From assembly GCA_963422445.2 (NCBI GenBank), contig OY729512.2, positions 1,736,001 through 1,800,000 of the forward strand: a DNA stretch of 64,000 nucleotides, read 5' to 3'. Both the position numbers and the translations under genes were made by a program. Positions 9,123 to 18,475 of this stretch are shown here, in pieces. The notes beneath the pieces were generated by a model. That model saw only the letters and a program-made list of their open reading frames with translations. It did no database searches and had not been told where the DNA came from. Numbering within the stretch: the stretch's first letter is position 1; each line of letters begins with the position of its first letter. This DNA comes from G963422445 sp963422445. Lineage in GTDB: Bacteria; Pseudomonadota; Alphaproteobacteria; Thalassobaculales; Thalassobaculaceae.

Positions 9123-10442
9123 ATGAATCCGGCACATCGCGACCGGCGACCGGAAAATCCGTCGATACATATCGCGTTTTGGCTGACCGCAACCCTTCTG
9201 TTGCTCAACGTGCTCTGGCTCCCGACGATGATCGGGCTTGATGGTGTGGTGACCGGGTTTGTTGCCCTGCTGCTGCTGTGCAGCCAGTTGTTCCTCGCCA
9301 GTCTTGCCTTTCGCCTTCCCTTGCGGCGGGCGATCGGTGACGCTGGCTTGCTTATACTAGCCGCCCTGACATCCTATCTCGTCATCGGCTCGTTAATGGC
9401 TATTGGCGTAGCCACGTACCCTTTCGAGGATATGCTGAAAATCGGTTACTCCATTATGGCCGTGGCAGCGGCAGGGGTGGGCGGATCGTTGGTGCTGAGA
9501 CAGGGCGGGATTGACAGGCTGGCGGTCGGAATGCTGATGCTACTCGGCGTGACGTGCATTTTCATACTCGCATCTCCCGCGCTTGAGGAAACGGTGTTCT
9601 CGCTTCAGCATCAGGACTTCGGCCAACAGGCCTTCGGCGTTTTCACCGATCCGAATGACGCGGGCTTTATGTGCTGCCTGGCGGCGGTTCTGGCCATCGC
9701 GTCGCTCGCTCCACATAGCCAGCATCGAACTCTGGCCGCCGCAGTTCTTGTGCTGAGCGTGACGGCCACGATTTTGACCAATTCGAGAACCGCGCTCGTT
9801 ACGCTTGTGCTGATCCTGCTCTTTTTTTTGCCGTCGCTGTACCGTGCCTTCAGAGCATTTGCCATCGCCAGGCTAGCCATCGCGGGCATCGCCGGCAGCA
9901 TAATCCTGGTGACCGTATTTACCGACCTTGTGTCATCGCAGCCGGAACATCAGATCCGCCGGATGGAAGAGCTCACGCAGCTTTTCGAAGCAGACGTCCT
10001 TGAAATCAGTCGTCTATACCTGTGGCGATTGGAGCTGCCGCAGATCGCCGAAGCTCCCATTCTCGGCAATGGTTTGGGGGCGATGCGGAATATCTATGGC
10101 ACCTCTTGCGGCGGCACGGTCGACGATTTTTGCGGAGTTCATAATACGTACCTGATGCTTTTGGGAGAAGCCGGCATTGTTCCCTTGATGCTGTTTCTGC
10201 TGTTTATCGCTTCATTGTTGCGACGATGCCTGCGGCGGAAGTCTGCCATCGCCGCCGATGTGGCGGCCGGCTGGACTCTGGTGTTCGCCGCCAACGCCGT
10301 AACATTTCACCACTTGCTGAGCAGTCTTTGGTGCGGTTTCGTTATTGGCCTGATCTGCGCAATGGCGGCATATGCCGTTGAAACCGCGGCTGACCGGACG
10401 CAGCCGCGTGCCCCCGGCGAGACGGGCTTGTCAGTCTCGTGA
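9123..10442 (+). CDS. O-antigen ligase/polymerase family membrane protein (Wzy_C-type)
   Basis: Predicted inner-membrane polysaccharide polymerase or ligase, 439 aa from ATG 9123. About ten to twelve hydrophobic segments are visible (for example FWLTATLLLLNVLWLP, VTGFVALLLLCSQLFL, LAAAVLVLSVTATILT, LVLILLFFLPSLY). A large loop follows, with the Wzy_C signature GVHNTYLMLLGEAGIVPLMLF near residue 340. The longer open frame upstream of 9123 belongs to the dying methylase gene and has no membrane character. It converges with the Wzz-like gene, the two stops overlapping by 12 bases. No glycosyltransferases accompany the pair, so this is a fragment of a polysaccharide locus. Substrate unknown. Confidence 0.8.
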   Translation: MNPAHRDRRPENPSIHIAFWLTATLLLLNVLWLPTMIGLDGVVTGFVALLLLCSQLFLASLAFRLPLRRAIGDAGLLILAALTSYLVIGSLMAIGVATYPFEDMLKIGYSIMAVAAAGVGGSLVLRQGGIDRLAVGMLMLLGVTCIFILASPALEETVFSLQHQDFGQQAFGVFTDPNDAGFMCCLAAVLAIASLAPHSQHRTLAAAVLVLSVTATILTNSRTALVTLVLILLFFLPSLYRAFRAFAIARLAIAGIAGSIILVTVFTDLVSSQPEHQIRRMEELTQLFEADVLEISRLYLWRLELPQIAEAPILGNGLGAMRNIYGTSCGGTVDDFCGVHNTYLMLLGEAGIVPLMLFLLFIASLLRRCLRRKSAIAADVAAGWTLVFAANAVTFHHLLSSLWCGFVIGLICAMAAYAVETAADRTQPRAPGETGLSVS

Positions 10443-11840
10443 CGCCGACCGTCGCGCGAGAAACGGCCGCATCCCCAGGGAATCGAGAAATAACGCGCTG
10501 CCTGCCGCAGCAAAGAACCCAAAGATGCCAATGACGGTTAGAACGACGAGAGACTTGAGGAGCGAAACGGGGAGGGGGTGGACGAGCGCCGCGTCGGACA
10601 CTGTACGAAGCGTCAAGTGAGCGGCCGCATCCTCAACAACCATCTCGACGGATTCGTCTTCCAGATCGACCATCGCTTTCTCCATCCGGTCCCGGTTCGC
10701 GAGGAGCCGTCTACGCTCGGTTTTCACCTCTTCCATTCTGCGTTGCATCTTCTGCAGATCATTCTCCAACTTCGAGATATGTTGCGAGGCCAACCCTTCG
10801 GCCAGAGCCAAACCCGGTAATGCGGAGGTCCCGTCAGGGGACGGGCCATCGGAGAGATCGACGATTTTCGCCTCGATCCGCCGGATCTGGCTTTGAAGCA
10901 TTTGAATGAAGGCAGCGACATCGGCCTTCTGGTCGGCCACATTGTCGTGCATCATGTTCATGCCGTCGAACGCAAACTCCCAGGAGCTGTAATCGGCGGC
11001 ATAGGTGGATGCTTGGGTCTTGAGGAGCAGGATTGCCAATCCGTTCGATCTGACGCCTGTTTCGCCGGCACTTCCGATTTGCTCGTGAAGTCCACGGGCG
11101 TCCATGAGAAGCCCATGGAGTAGCCGCCAGCGATTGAAGATGTCGGTTCGACTTGACCGCAGCGTTTTCGCGACCTCTTCGATCTCGAGTGTCTTTTCCC
11201 CTATCCGACGCTTGATCCTGTCGGCTTCATTGCGGGTTATATGTTCTTTCAGCTCCGACTGGGCAAGCGCGTAGTCGTCGACTATGCGGGATATTCCCCG
11301 CATGACCGAATCGTGCCTTTCCCCCGATGCAATCCAGGCAAGATTCGCCTCGCGCACGTATTCCTCGCTCCAGGTACTGACAATGGCCAGCGCTTTCTCC
11401 GGTGAGTTGGCAGTCGCCGCGATACGGATCAGGTCGCTGAGATTTTGTCTGCTTTGAGGTGTGGCCAGACGGGCGGAAACGGCTCCCAGAAGCCAGGGCA
11501 TATTACGTTCGGCCTCATCCAACTGCCCGCTCAAGCGCCGGAGCACAGCCGAGGCTATCTTGCCGTTATGGACGAGCCCGAGCATAGCGGCCTGCCTGGA
11601 GGTGACGGCGGAAAGGTTTTGCAGTTCCGAGGTCTTGGAAACGATAAGCACTAAGTTCTCAGCCGTATATTTGGGAAAAACGTATCGCTGTCCATGAATT
11701 ACGACAAAGCCGACCACCACGACCAGAATGGAGCCGAGGATAATCTCCCGCCACCATGAGAATAGCCTGAGCAGGTGTCGACGGAGGTTGACCTTGTCCG
11801 GCCAGTCATCTTCGTGCACGAGCGGTTGTTGCTGGGACAT
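10431..11840 (-). CDS. Wzz/GumC-type polysaccharide chain-length determinant
   Basis: 469 aa from the ATG at 11840, preceded by AGGAAAGG. It has the polysaccharide co-polymerase plan: cytosolic N-terminus, a transmembrane segment (IILGSILVVVVGFVVI, about residues 35-52), a long periplasmic region rich in coiled coil (DRIKRRIGEKTLEIEEVAKTL; HISKLENDLQKMQRRMEE), and a second transmembrane segment near the C-terminus (LLKSLVVLTVIGIFGFFAAAG, about 430-455). There is no Walker motif, so it is not a bacterial tyrosine kinase fusion. The frame extends to 12077, but the extension contains IS-derived sequence. Convergence with the Wzy_C gene suggests that both control length and polymerisation of one surface polysaccharide (inference). 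Confidence 0.8.
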   Translation of the reverse strand: MSQQQPLVHEDDWPDKVNLRRHLLRLFSWWREIILGSILVVVVGFVVIHGQRYVFPKYTAENLVLIVSKTSELQNLSAVTSRQAAMLGLVHNGKIASAVLRRLSGQLDEAERNMPWLLGAVSARLATPQSRQNLSDLIRIAATANSPEKALAIVSTWSEEYVREANLAWIASGERHDSVMRGISRIVDDYALAQSELKEHITRNEADRIKRRIGEKTLEIEEVAKTLRSSRTDIFNRWRLLHGLLMDARGLHEQIGSAGETGVRSNGLAILLLKTQASTYAADYSSWEFAFDGMNMMHDNVADQKADVAAFIQMLQSQIRRIEAKIVDLSDGPSPDGTSALPGLALAEGLASQHISKLENDLQKMQRRMEEVKTERRRLLANRDRMEKAMVDLEDESVEMVVEDAAAHLTLRTVSDAALVHPLPVSLLKSLVVLTVIGIFGFFAAAGSALFLDSLGMRPFLARRSASRD

Positions 11841-12113
11841 GGTTTCCTTTCCTGACTTCGACGGTTGGACTGGATTTTGCTGCATCTCCGACCGGAGATT
11901 TAATCCGTGACAATGACTTGGAACCTGACCTGAAACTGGTTGGGTGGTCTCGCATGATCTTCGTGGGTGAACACTCACGCCATGAGGCCCATCATGCCCT
12001 GAAACGAGACGACCCGGAAGTAGTATAGCCGCAAGATGAAGCGTTACGAAAGCGATCCGACCAAACCGCTTATGCACATGGTTCCGGTTCGATCAATATG
12101 CTGTAGGTAAGGG

Positions 12114-13571
12114 CAGCAATTCTCCTTATGGCGTTTTTCGTTGCATTGCGGCCTTTCGTGTTGGTTTTTTGGCGGTTTTGCGGTTGGAGGGATGGGTTTG
12201 GCGCGGGGGCCGGGGATCAGGCGTTTGCGGGAGGGGGGAGGCCCGTGATGACGGTTTTCATGAGGACCGCCCATGACGCGAAGACATGGTAGGCGGTGAT
12301 CGTGCGGATGTGCTCGAACAGGCGCCTTCGGGCTCCGAGTGCGTGCCGCGCCCGCCGCCAGGATGCTTCGATCAGGTCGCAGGCCGTGTGCAGGGCGAAG
12401 GCCAGCAGATTGAGCACGACCAGGATGCTGGCCAGTGTCTGGCTGCCATGCCCGAAATTGTGTTCGAGGTTGTAGCCGTTGGTCTTCAGGACGTTGAAGG
12501 TCTCGTTCTCGATCTTCCAGCGGGCACGCCCGCAGGCGGCGATGGCGGCGGCGGTGTCTCGCGTGACGGCAAGGTCGGTGACGAAGCTGTTGCGGTAGGT
12601 CACCTTGCCGTCGGGCTTGGCGATCTCGACCTCCAGCCAGTTGACGGCGAGCGCGTCGGCGCCGTCGCGCAGCGGCACGCCATTCATCCAGCGATAGCGC
12701 TGGCGGCGCCTGGCCGCGCCCCTGCCCACGGTCTGGCACACCTCGTCCAGCACGACGCCATGGGTGTATTCGCTCAACGTCTTGTGGCTGGACGGCTTGC
12801 ACACGAAGATGAAGCTCCCGCCCGCGGCGCGCACCGCCTCGCAGATCGGCTGGCGGGAATAGAGATCGTCGCCCAGATAGACCGGTCTCAGCCCGGCCAC
12901 ACAAGGCCCCAGGCGGGCCAGCCAGCGCTGCGCCGCGCGGCTCTCGCAGTCCTGCTTCGCCGAGCCGTCTTGCGGGCGCACGAACTCCGGCGCCAGAGGC
13001 AAGGCGCGGCGCTGCCCCGGCGCCACCAGAGCGGCGCCGACAAAGCTGTGGAAATACTCCACCTCCTCGCCCCGCCGGCGCGTCGAGCAGTGCGCGCAGT
13101 GGATCGTGCCGGAACGGAAATGCTCCGAGCCGTCCAGCGCGATCAACACCCGATCGTCCAGGCAGCGCAGACCCGACAAGGCGCCGGCGCCATCCAGGTC
13201 ATCGACAAGCGCCGGAAACACCGCGTCGAAATGATCCGTCGGCGCCCCATCCAGCATCCGCCGGATATGGCTGTCGCACGGAATCCGCTCCATGCCGAAC
13301 AGCGTCCCGGCGTTCGAAGCGCCGCGCTGCGCCGACAGCAGGCGCTGATGCGCCAGAAACGACGGGCTCTGCACGAAAAACACCGAAAACGCCGCAAGCC
13401 CGATGTCTCTCATGGTATAACGCGTGTTGCTTCCCGAGCGCTTGTCGGGCAACGCCGCGCACCGCTTCCCCACCACTTCTATATATCGTTCAAGACGCTT
13501 CATATAACATCTTGAATCACATCTCCAAGCCTTTGAAAACCCCCGATAACTCCAAAAGGAGAATTGCTGAG
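12114..13571 (-). mobile_element. 1458-bp IS with IS4-like/ISNCY transposase, copy a (nested)
   Basis: Terminal inverted repeat CAGCAATTCTCCTT (12114) / AAGGAGAATTGCTG (ending 13571). It is flanked by AGGTAAGGG at 12105-12113 and 13572-13580, a 9-bp target duplication. The uninterrupted target is preserved in IS1595 copy 2 (around 23308-23321), which proves the insertion and its borders. A nearly identical copy lies at 61844-63298. Confidence 0.92.
12217..13503 (-). CDS. DDE transposase of the nested IS, copy a
   Basis: 428 aa from ATG 13503 (MKRLERYIEVV). Recognisable blocks: VLIALDGSEHFRSGTIHC (first Asp), CAHCSTRRR, FVRPQDGSAKQDCE, PVYLGDDLYSRQPICE (second Asp), FVCKPSSHKTLSEY, and RARWKIENETFNVLKTNGYNLEHNFGHG (catalytic Glu block). 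The last block is typical of a DDE family annotated as IS4-like or ISNCY. All three acidic positions appear intact, so it may be active. Against copy b it differs by a few substitutions and one G in a run near 12233, which changes the C-terminus. I am sure of the transposase call, less so of the family name. Confidence 0.9.
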   Translation of the reverse strand: MKRLERYIEVVGKRCAALPDKRSGSNTRYTMRDIGLAAFSVFFVQSPSFLAHQRLLSAQRGASNAGTLFGMERIPCDSHIRRMLDGAPTDHFDAVFPALVDDLDGAGALSGLRCLDDRVLIALDGSEHFRSGTIHCAHCSTRRRGEEVEYFHSFVGAALVAPGQRRALPLAPEFVRPQDGSAKQDCESRAAQRWLARLGPCVAGLRPVYLGDDLYSRQPICEAVRAAGGSFIFVCKPSSHKTLSEYTHGVVLDEVCQTVGRGAARRRQRYRWMNGVPLRDGADALAVNWLEVEIAKPDGKVTYRNSFVTDLAVTRDTAAAIAACGRARWKIENETFNVLKTNGYNLEHNFGHGSQTLASILVVLNLLAFALHTACDLIEASWRRARHALGARRRLFEHIRTITAYHVFASWAVLMKTVITGLPPPANA

Positions 13572-14464
13572 GTAAGGGGTTGTGCATTGGTGGCGAGGCG
13601 GAAGAGCGAGCGGAAAGCATCGTGGCGGGTTTTGCGGCGGTTGAAGCGAAAGACGACCTCATCGAGATCGGCTTGCAGATGCTTGCGGCGCAGCCCGTGG
13701 TCGACGCCTCGCGCCCATCCTTTGAGGTTGGAGAAGACTTGGTGGATCCACGGCAGGACGAGGTGAGCGGCGGTCTTCCCGACGACATGGACATTGTGGC
13801 GATCGGCGGGGACCGCAGCGTCGCCGGACCAGCCGTCGGTTTTCGCGATGGCGTCAGGATCGACGGCGGTTTCGACGAAGTGTCCGAGGTCGGCGGCGCC
13901 GTAGGAGGAGATTTCAGCCAGCCGCAGGCGGCCTGGGATGTTTCCGTCCCCGAGTTCGATGGCGCCGACGATGAGCCTCTTGCCGTCGTGGCTGCGTCCT
14001 TGCCCTCCGGTGGGAGGATCGTCTTTGGTCCGGAATGGACGGCTGGCCTCGTCGATGTCCACCAGGCCCGACAACGGGTTACGCTCGGGCTCGACCATGC
14101 TGGCGCGCAGCTTGTGGGCGAGCAGCCAGGCGCTGCGGTAAGAGCCGATAGCGAGCTGCTTCTGGAGCTGCAGGGCAGAGATGCCGTTGGAGTGGGTCGC
14201 CATCAGGTCGGCGGCCCAGAACCAGACGGTGAGCGGCAGCTTGCTGGCGTGCAGGATCGTCCCGGCCGTCACCGAAGTCTGCCGGCGGCAGCCGGTGCAC
14301 GCGAAGGTGTGTGCTTTTCTGCGCAGCGCCCATCCCTTTTCATGGCCGCACCTGGGACAGACGAAGCCGTCCGGCCAGCGCATTTCGATCAGCCAGGCGG
14401 CGCAGGCGCCATCGTCCGGGACCATGTGCTGGAAAGCGAGGAGGCTGTCGGGGACCTGTTTCAT
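13572..14464 (-). pseudogene. IS1595-family transposase, copy 1, C-terminus cut by IS
   Basis: Starts at ATG 14464 (MKQVPDSLLAFQHMV). Zinc ribbon CPRCGHEKGW ... CTGCRRQTSV, then GLVDIDEASRPFR (first Asp), GWSGDAAVPADRHNVHVVG and the distal helices. Near-identical to the 309-aa protein at 22420-23349 until the codons for QPLT, where the 1458-bp IS interrupts it eight residues before the normal end. The apparent new C-terminus (SAILLLELSG...) is IS sequence. It may still fold, but the normal end is lost. Confidence 0.85.
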
Positions 14465-14580
14465 GTGGGGGCTCCGTCGGCAGGAACGTATCGGAGCATT
14501 CTACCCGCTCCCCCGCCCTAACCTCAACCTCAACATCTGGTGGCAAACTCTCGCGACCGGAACCATCTGCATAAGCGGTC

Positions 14581-15122
14581 CGACCGATACCGAACGCGCC
14601 TTGCCGGACCCGCTTCTTCCACCGTCGCGCCGGCTTGGTCGTCCCCGTCAGGTGAACTTACGCGACGTGGTGAACGCGATCGCCTGCATGCTCCGGACAG
14701 GGTGCCGTTGGCGGACATTATCGAAGAACTTCCCGGCGTTTACGACGGTTCAGATCTATTTCGACGCGTGGTCCCGGTCGGGGCGTAGTGCGGACCCGAG
14801 CGCGGCCATCATCGACAGTCGGAACGTGACGACGGTCGAAGCGGGCGGCGAGGAATGCGGCGACGATGCCGGCAAGCACGCTCAAGGAAGCGAATGCTCC
14901 GATCACTGTGGAGGTCATCGGAAAACCCAGGGATACCAAGGGGTCGTCGTCATGTCCCGGCGCCGGGTAGTCGAACGCAGCTTCGGATGGCTGCGCCGCT
15001 GCCGGCGCCTCCCCAAAGACTTCGAGCGATCCATCGCCAGCTCCCTCGCTTGGCTCCTGCTGGCTCTAAACCGTGTTCTCATGTGCTGCCTCGAATGCAT
15101 GCAAGTCACTGTCACTATGTGA
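14581..15122 (+). pseudogene. IS5-family (IS427-like) transposase relic
   Basis: The N-terminal block ALPDPLLPPSRRLGRPRQVNLRDVVNAIACMLRTGCRWRTLSKNFPAFTTVQIYFDAW is typical of IS427-group transposases. It is followed by AAIIDSRNVTTVEAGG (first Asp) and, after a large internal deletion and frameshift, RRVVERSFGWLRRCRRLPKDFE, the C-terminal Arg/Glu block. The central catalytic region is missing, so it is dead. The IS1595 copy 1 inserted at its 5' end. Confidence 0.8.
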
Positions 15123-15160
15123 TATCATTATGAGTCAGACACTCAGAGAGTGTCGTATCG

Positions 15161-15593
15161 TCAAGTCACTTTTTGTGCCTGGTAAGCATGGCGATTCCAC
15201 GCCAGGTTCGCCCTGTTTTTCTCATGCCTGCCGATTATGTGATCGACCGCACGAATCGGGCCTTCACGGCGCGTTGCCCCCGGATCGGCCGGCCGATCCG
15301 GAGCGGCGTGTTGTCGGTCAGGCGATCCTGGAGACAGCCGTCGCGTTGTGCGGGCGACGGACGCACCGGTGGTGTCGTGGTTTCGGGAGAGCGGTCTCGG
15401 TCGGATGGGCGTGAAGAGCGCCTTCATGCCGTCCTTGCGTCGATAGCTGAAGGCGCGCAGGGTCTCGGCGAAGCCTCTCTTCGGTTTACCGATCCTGCGA
15501 TTGTCCCCCAGGATCACGGCGACCGCGATGGTGTTGATGATGGCACTGTTGGACGGTGCGGATCGGGTGCGGGCGGTCCAATCGTCTTCTTTG
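15161..15593 (-). pseudogene. C-terminal remnant of the ISAs1-like transposase (relic B, distal part)
   Basis: Just left of the IS1634 element the minus frame reads KEDDWTARTRSAPSNSAIINTIAVAVILGDNRRIGK ... FAETLRAFSYRRKDGMKALF. It looks like the end of an ISAs1 transposase (the DR-x-R, hydrophobic helix, Ala/Leu tail pattern). It continues in the same direction as relic B at 17755-18474, so the IS1634 seems to have inserted into one relic. The last ~270 bases (15161-15430) hold no recognisable domain. The assignment is an inference from order and pattern. Confidence 0.5.
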
Positions 15594-17754
15594 CCCAAGT
15601 TGGCAGTTTTTTCCACTGACCGTGCCTGATCGGGGGATGTTTGCGGCCTGAGAACATCATATACTGGGCTCTGCCATCGCCTGAACTCCTATATGTCGGA
15701 TGTGGGCGCCCGGAGGTCGTTTGTGGGGCCAGGACTTTGTCGTTGCGTCGATATCCCCCTTGCCAGGCGCGCCGGCGAGCGTGTCTGCGCAACACCTCGC
15801 CAACCCTTCGCCTGCGCCATGTACATCAAGGCCACCAAGACCCACACCGACAAGGACGGCAAGCCCGTGCGAAGCCACAGGCTGATGCTCTCCCAGCGCG
15901 TCGGCGACAGGGTGCGCCACAGGACGCTGCTCAATCTCGGCCCCCACGATCCGATCCCGCGCGAGAGGTGGAAGGAGGTCACCGAACTCGCCGAGGCGCT
16001 GCTCCACGGCCGCCCGCCGCTGCTCCAAGCCGCGCCGGACGTGCAGGCCGCCGCCGAGGACATCGTCGCCAGGCTCAGGGCCAGGGGGTTCCGCACCGAA
16101 GCGGTGCAGGAAGAGGCGCGCAAGCCCGACATCGCCACCGTCGACCTCGATACCCTGGAGCACGAGACCCCGCGCACGGTCGGCTGCGAGCGCCTGTGCC
16201 TCAAGGCCCTCGACGATCTCGGCTTCGCCGACATCCTCCACGACCTGGGCATCAAGGGCCGCGAAGGGCGCATCGCGAGCGCGCTGGTCGTCGCCAGGAT
16301 GGTCCATCCCGCCAGCGAGCGGGAGACCAGCCGCTGGCTGCGCCGCGACAGTGCGACCGCCGAACGTCTCGACCTGGAGGGCGACCGCAAGGCACTGCGG
16401 CGCAAGACGCTCTACCGCATCGGCGACCTCCTCTGGCGCCACCGCGCCGCCATCCAGCGGGAGCTGTTCAACCGTGAGCGCTCGCTGCTCGACATCCCCG
16501 ACAGCATCGCCTTCTACGATCTCACCAACCTTCACTATCACGGCCACACGCACGGCGAGCGTCCCCGCTTCGGGCGCTCCAAGCAGAAGCGCGACGACTG
16601 TCCGCTGATCACGCTGGCGCTGGCGCTCGACGGTGCAGGCTTCCCGCGCAGTTGCGAGATCCTGCCGGGCAACGTGAGCGAGCTGGGCAGGCTGGAGGAC
16701 GCGCTGGTCAGGCTCGAGGCGGTGTGCGGCGGCACGGCGCCCAAGCCCATGGTGGTCATGGACGCGGGCATCGCCACCGAGGAGAACATCGCGTGGCTGG
16801 GCGAGCGGGGCTACGATTGGATCGCGGTCAGCCGGGGAGGCAAACCGCCGCCGCCCGAGGGCGGGCCCGAGGCGCTGCTGATCACCAGCGCGCACCACGA
16901 GGTGCGCGCCTGGCGCCTCGCAAGCGAGGACGGCGAGGCGCGGCTCTCTGTCGTCAGCGAGGGCAAGAAGAAGGCCGAGACCTCGATCCTCGGCCTGCGG
17001 AGGAACCGCTTCGAGGCGGCGCTGGAAAGGCTCCACAGCGGCCTCCCGGTCAAGGGCCGCCTCAAGCGCTACGACAAGGTGCTGGAGAGCGTAGGCCGCC
17101 TCAAGCAGCGCTTCTCCGCGGTCGCCAGGCACTACGAGATCACGCTCGAGAAGGCGGACACCGGCGCCAACGCGTCTGCCGTTCGCTTCAAGCGCAGGCC
17201 GCTATACGACGAGGCCGATGAGGGCGCCGGCGCCTATGTGCTGCGCACCAGCCACATCGACTGGGATATCGAGACGATCCTTCGGACGTACTGGCGCATC
17301 ACCGACATCGAGGCCACCTTCCGCAGCCTGAAATCCGAACTCGGCCTTCGCCCGATCTGGCACCAGCTCGACCGTCGCATCGCGGCCCACCTGCTGATCG
17401 CGGTGCTGGCCTATCACGCCGTGCATCTGATCCGTACCCGGCTCGCCGCGCGAGGCATCCACAAGTGCTGGGCATCGGTCCGCGACGGTATGCGGACCTG
17501 GGTGCGGATCACCACGCGCCTGCGCCAGACCGACGGCACGTTGATCGTCAACCGCCAGGACACGCGCCCGGCCGCCGAGGGTGCCGACATCTCCTCGGCG
17601 GCGGGCGTGGAACCCGCCATCCACCGCAGGAGGGCCCGCCTGACGCGCTGACAGAATCCAACAAAATGTGGGGCCATGTTGAAATCGTCCGAGAAAATAT
17701 CGACCCATATCAAAGCGATAAAGGACAGCGGAACAAAAAAAGTGCCAACCTGGG
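15594..17754 (+). mobile_element. IS1634-family insertion sequence
   Basis: About 2.16 kb. Ends CCCAAGTTGGCAGTTTTTT (15594) and the imperfect complement AAAAAAAGTGCCAACCTGGG (ending 17754). TTTG on both sides (15590-15593, 17755-17758) may be the target duplication, although the family usually makes 5-6 bp. It contains one intact transposase gene and splits an older ISAs1 relic. Confidence 0.75.
15819..17651 (+). CDS. IS1634-family transposase
   Basis: 610 aa from ATG 15819 (MYIKATKTHTDKDGKPV), the normal length for IS1634. Visible blocks: an N-terminal beta-rich DNA-binding part; SIAFYDLTNLHYHGH (first Asp); KPMVVMDAGIATEENIAWL (second Asp); FEAALERLHSGLPVKGRLKRYDKVLE; and YVLRTSHIDWDIETILRTYWRITDIEATFRSLKSELGLRPIWH, which contains the Y-x-x-R/I-E catalytic Glu block. 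The frame is unbroken, so it may be active. The frame is open upstream to 15693, but that stretch covers the IS end. It is one of the few intact transposases in the window. Confidence 0.92.
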   Translation: MYIKATKTHTDKDGKPVRSHRLMLSQRVGDRVRHRTLLNLGPHDPIPRERWKEVTELAEALLHGRPPLLQAAPDVQAAAEDIVARLRARGFRTEAVQEEARKPDIATVDLDTLEHETPRTVGCERLCLKALDDLGFADILHDLGIKGREGRIASALVVARMVHPASERETSRWLRRDSATAERLDLEGDRKALRRKTLYRIGDLLWRHRAAIQRELFNRERSLLDIPDSIAFYDLTNLHYHGHTHGERPRFGRSKQKRDDCPLITLALALDGAGFPRSCEILPGNVSELGRLEDALVRLEAVCGGTAPKPMVVMDAGIATEENIAWLGERGYDWIAVSRGGKPPPPEGGPEALLITSAHHEVRAWRLASEDGEARLSVVSEGKKKAETSILGLRRNRFEAALERLHSGLPVKGRLKRYDKVLESVGRLKQRFSAVARHYEITLEKADTGANASAVRFKRRPLYDEADEGAGAYVLRTSHIDWDIETILRTYWRITDIEATFRSLKSELGLRPIWHQLDRRIAAHLLIAVLAYHAVHLIRTRLAARGIHKCWASVRDGMRTWVRITTRLRQTDGTLIVNRQDTRPAAEGADISSAAGVEPAIHRRRARLTR

Positions 17755-18474
17755 TTTGGAGGTGACGTCCCGGACAGGGTAATGGCGTTCGAGTAGCCGG
17801 TGACCGCGGGTCCAGGCGAGCCGGTGTTGCGCTGCCGGCGTCGACGGCGGTCATGCCGAGGGGCGTTTTCGGTGGGTTCGTCTTGGGTTGTCTTGTCCAT
17901 GCTGTGACGGGTCACCCGGACGATCTGTTCACATGCGGATCATTGATCATTGCCTGTGGCGGCATAAAAACCGCAATGCTGCGCTATTCGATGCGGCCAT
18001 GCGCGAGGGTGACCTCGTCCTGGCAATGCCCCGTCGCCTCGGTCTGCCATTCGCGTGTCGTCAGCGTGGTCCAGGTTTCGGGCGCATTGCGCTTGATCGT
18101 GAACAGATCGTCGGCCTTGTGTGTCCCGACGATGATCCGGGCGGTATCGCGGGTGGTATGGAGAGCATCGAGGGTGATGACGCGGCCGGCGATCGGGAGG
18201 GTTCCGAGGACCGCCCGGACGGCTGCGATGTCACCGCCATGCTCAACCAGGGTCACGGTTTCATGATGATCCTCGCTGTTGCGATTGGCGCCGCACAAGC
18301 CATTGCCGTCGACGGCAATGGCTTGTGCGATGTGCAGACGTGGTTGCCCATGGCGTTGAAGCACCGCTTGTCTCTGCTCCGGGTCGAGGGTCTGTATGAC
18401 CCGATGCAGGGTCGATTTGGAGACCGGCTCATGGCAACCGGTGACCGTGTTCTTCCAGCTGCCAATGGCTGCTA
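17755..18474 (-). pseudogene. ISAs1-type transposase, relic B (truncated, nonsense)
   Basis: 17771-18474 is nearly identical to 5578-6281 in relic A, carrying the VDGNG, LDALHTTRDTA and DLFTIKRNAP blocks. Compared with relic A it has G-to-A change creating a stop (CTATTC at 17984, Q to stop) in GRIEQRS. Its 5' half is replaced at 18475 by an IS630 relic, and its 3' end is separated by the IS1634 element. Dead. Confidence 0.85.
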
Positions 18475-18475
18475 G

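Larger units (their letters stand above)
12065..14579 (-). mobile_element. IS1595-type element (second family), copy 1, interrupted
   Basis: Ends carry the inverted repeat ACCGCTTATGCACATGG (12065 onward) and its complement CATCTGCATAAGCGGT (ending 14579), flanked by CCGACCAA and CCGACCGA, an 8-bp target duplication with one mismatch. Without the 1458-bp IS inserted at 12114, the element would be about 1.05 kb, the same size as copy 2 at 22310-23354. It has inserted beside, or in, an IS5-family relic that continues at 14581. Confidence 0.85.

Noticed and set aside
12286..13515. 409-codon plus-strand open frame (and its twin at 62015-63244)
   Set aside because: Lies exactly opposite the IS transposase in both IS copies; residues are Arg/Gly/Ala/Pro-rich with no domain pattern. 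It is a high-GC antisense shadow.
15657..17132. 491-codon minus-strand frame
   Set aside because: Antisense to the IS1634 transposase; low-complexity.
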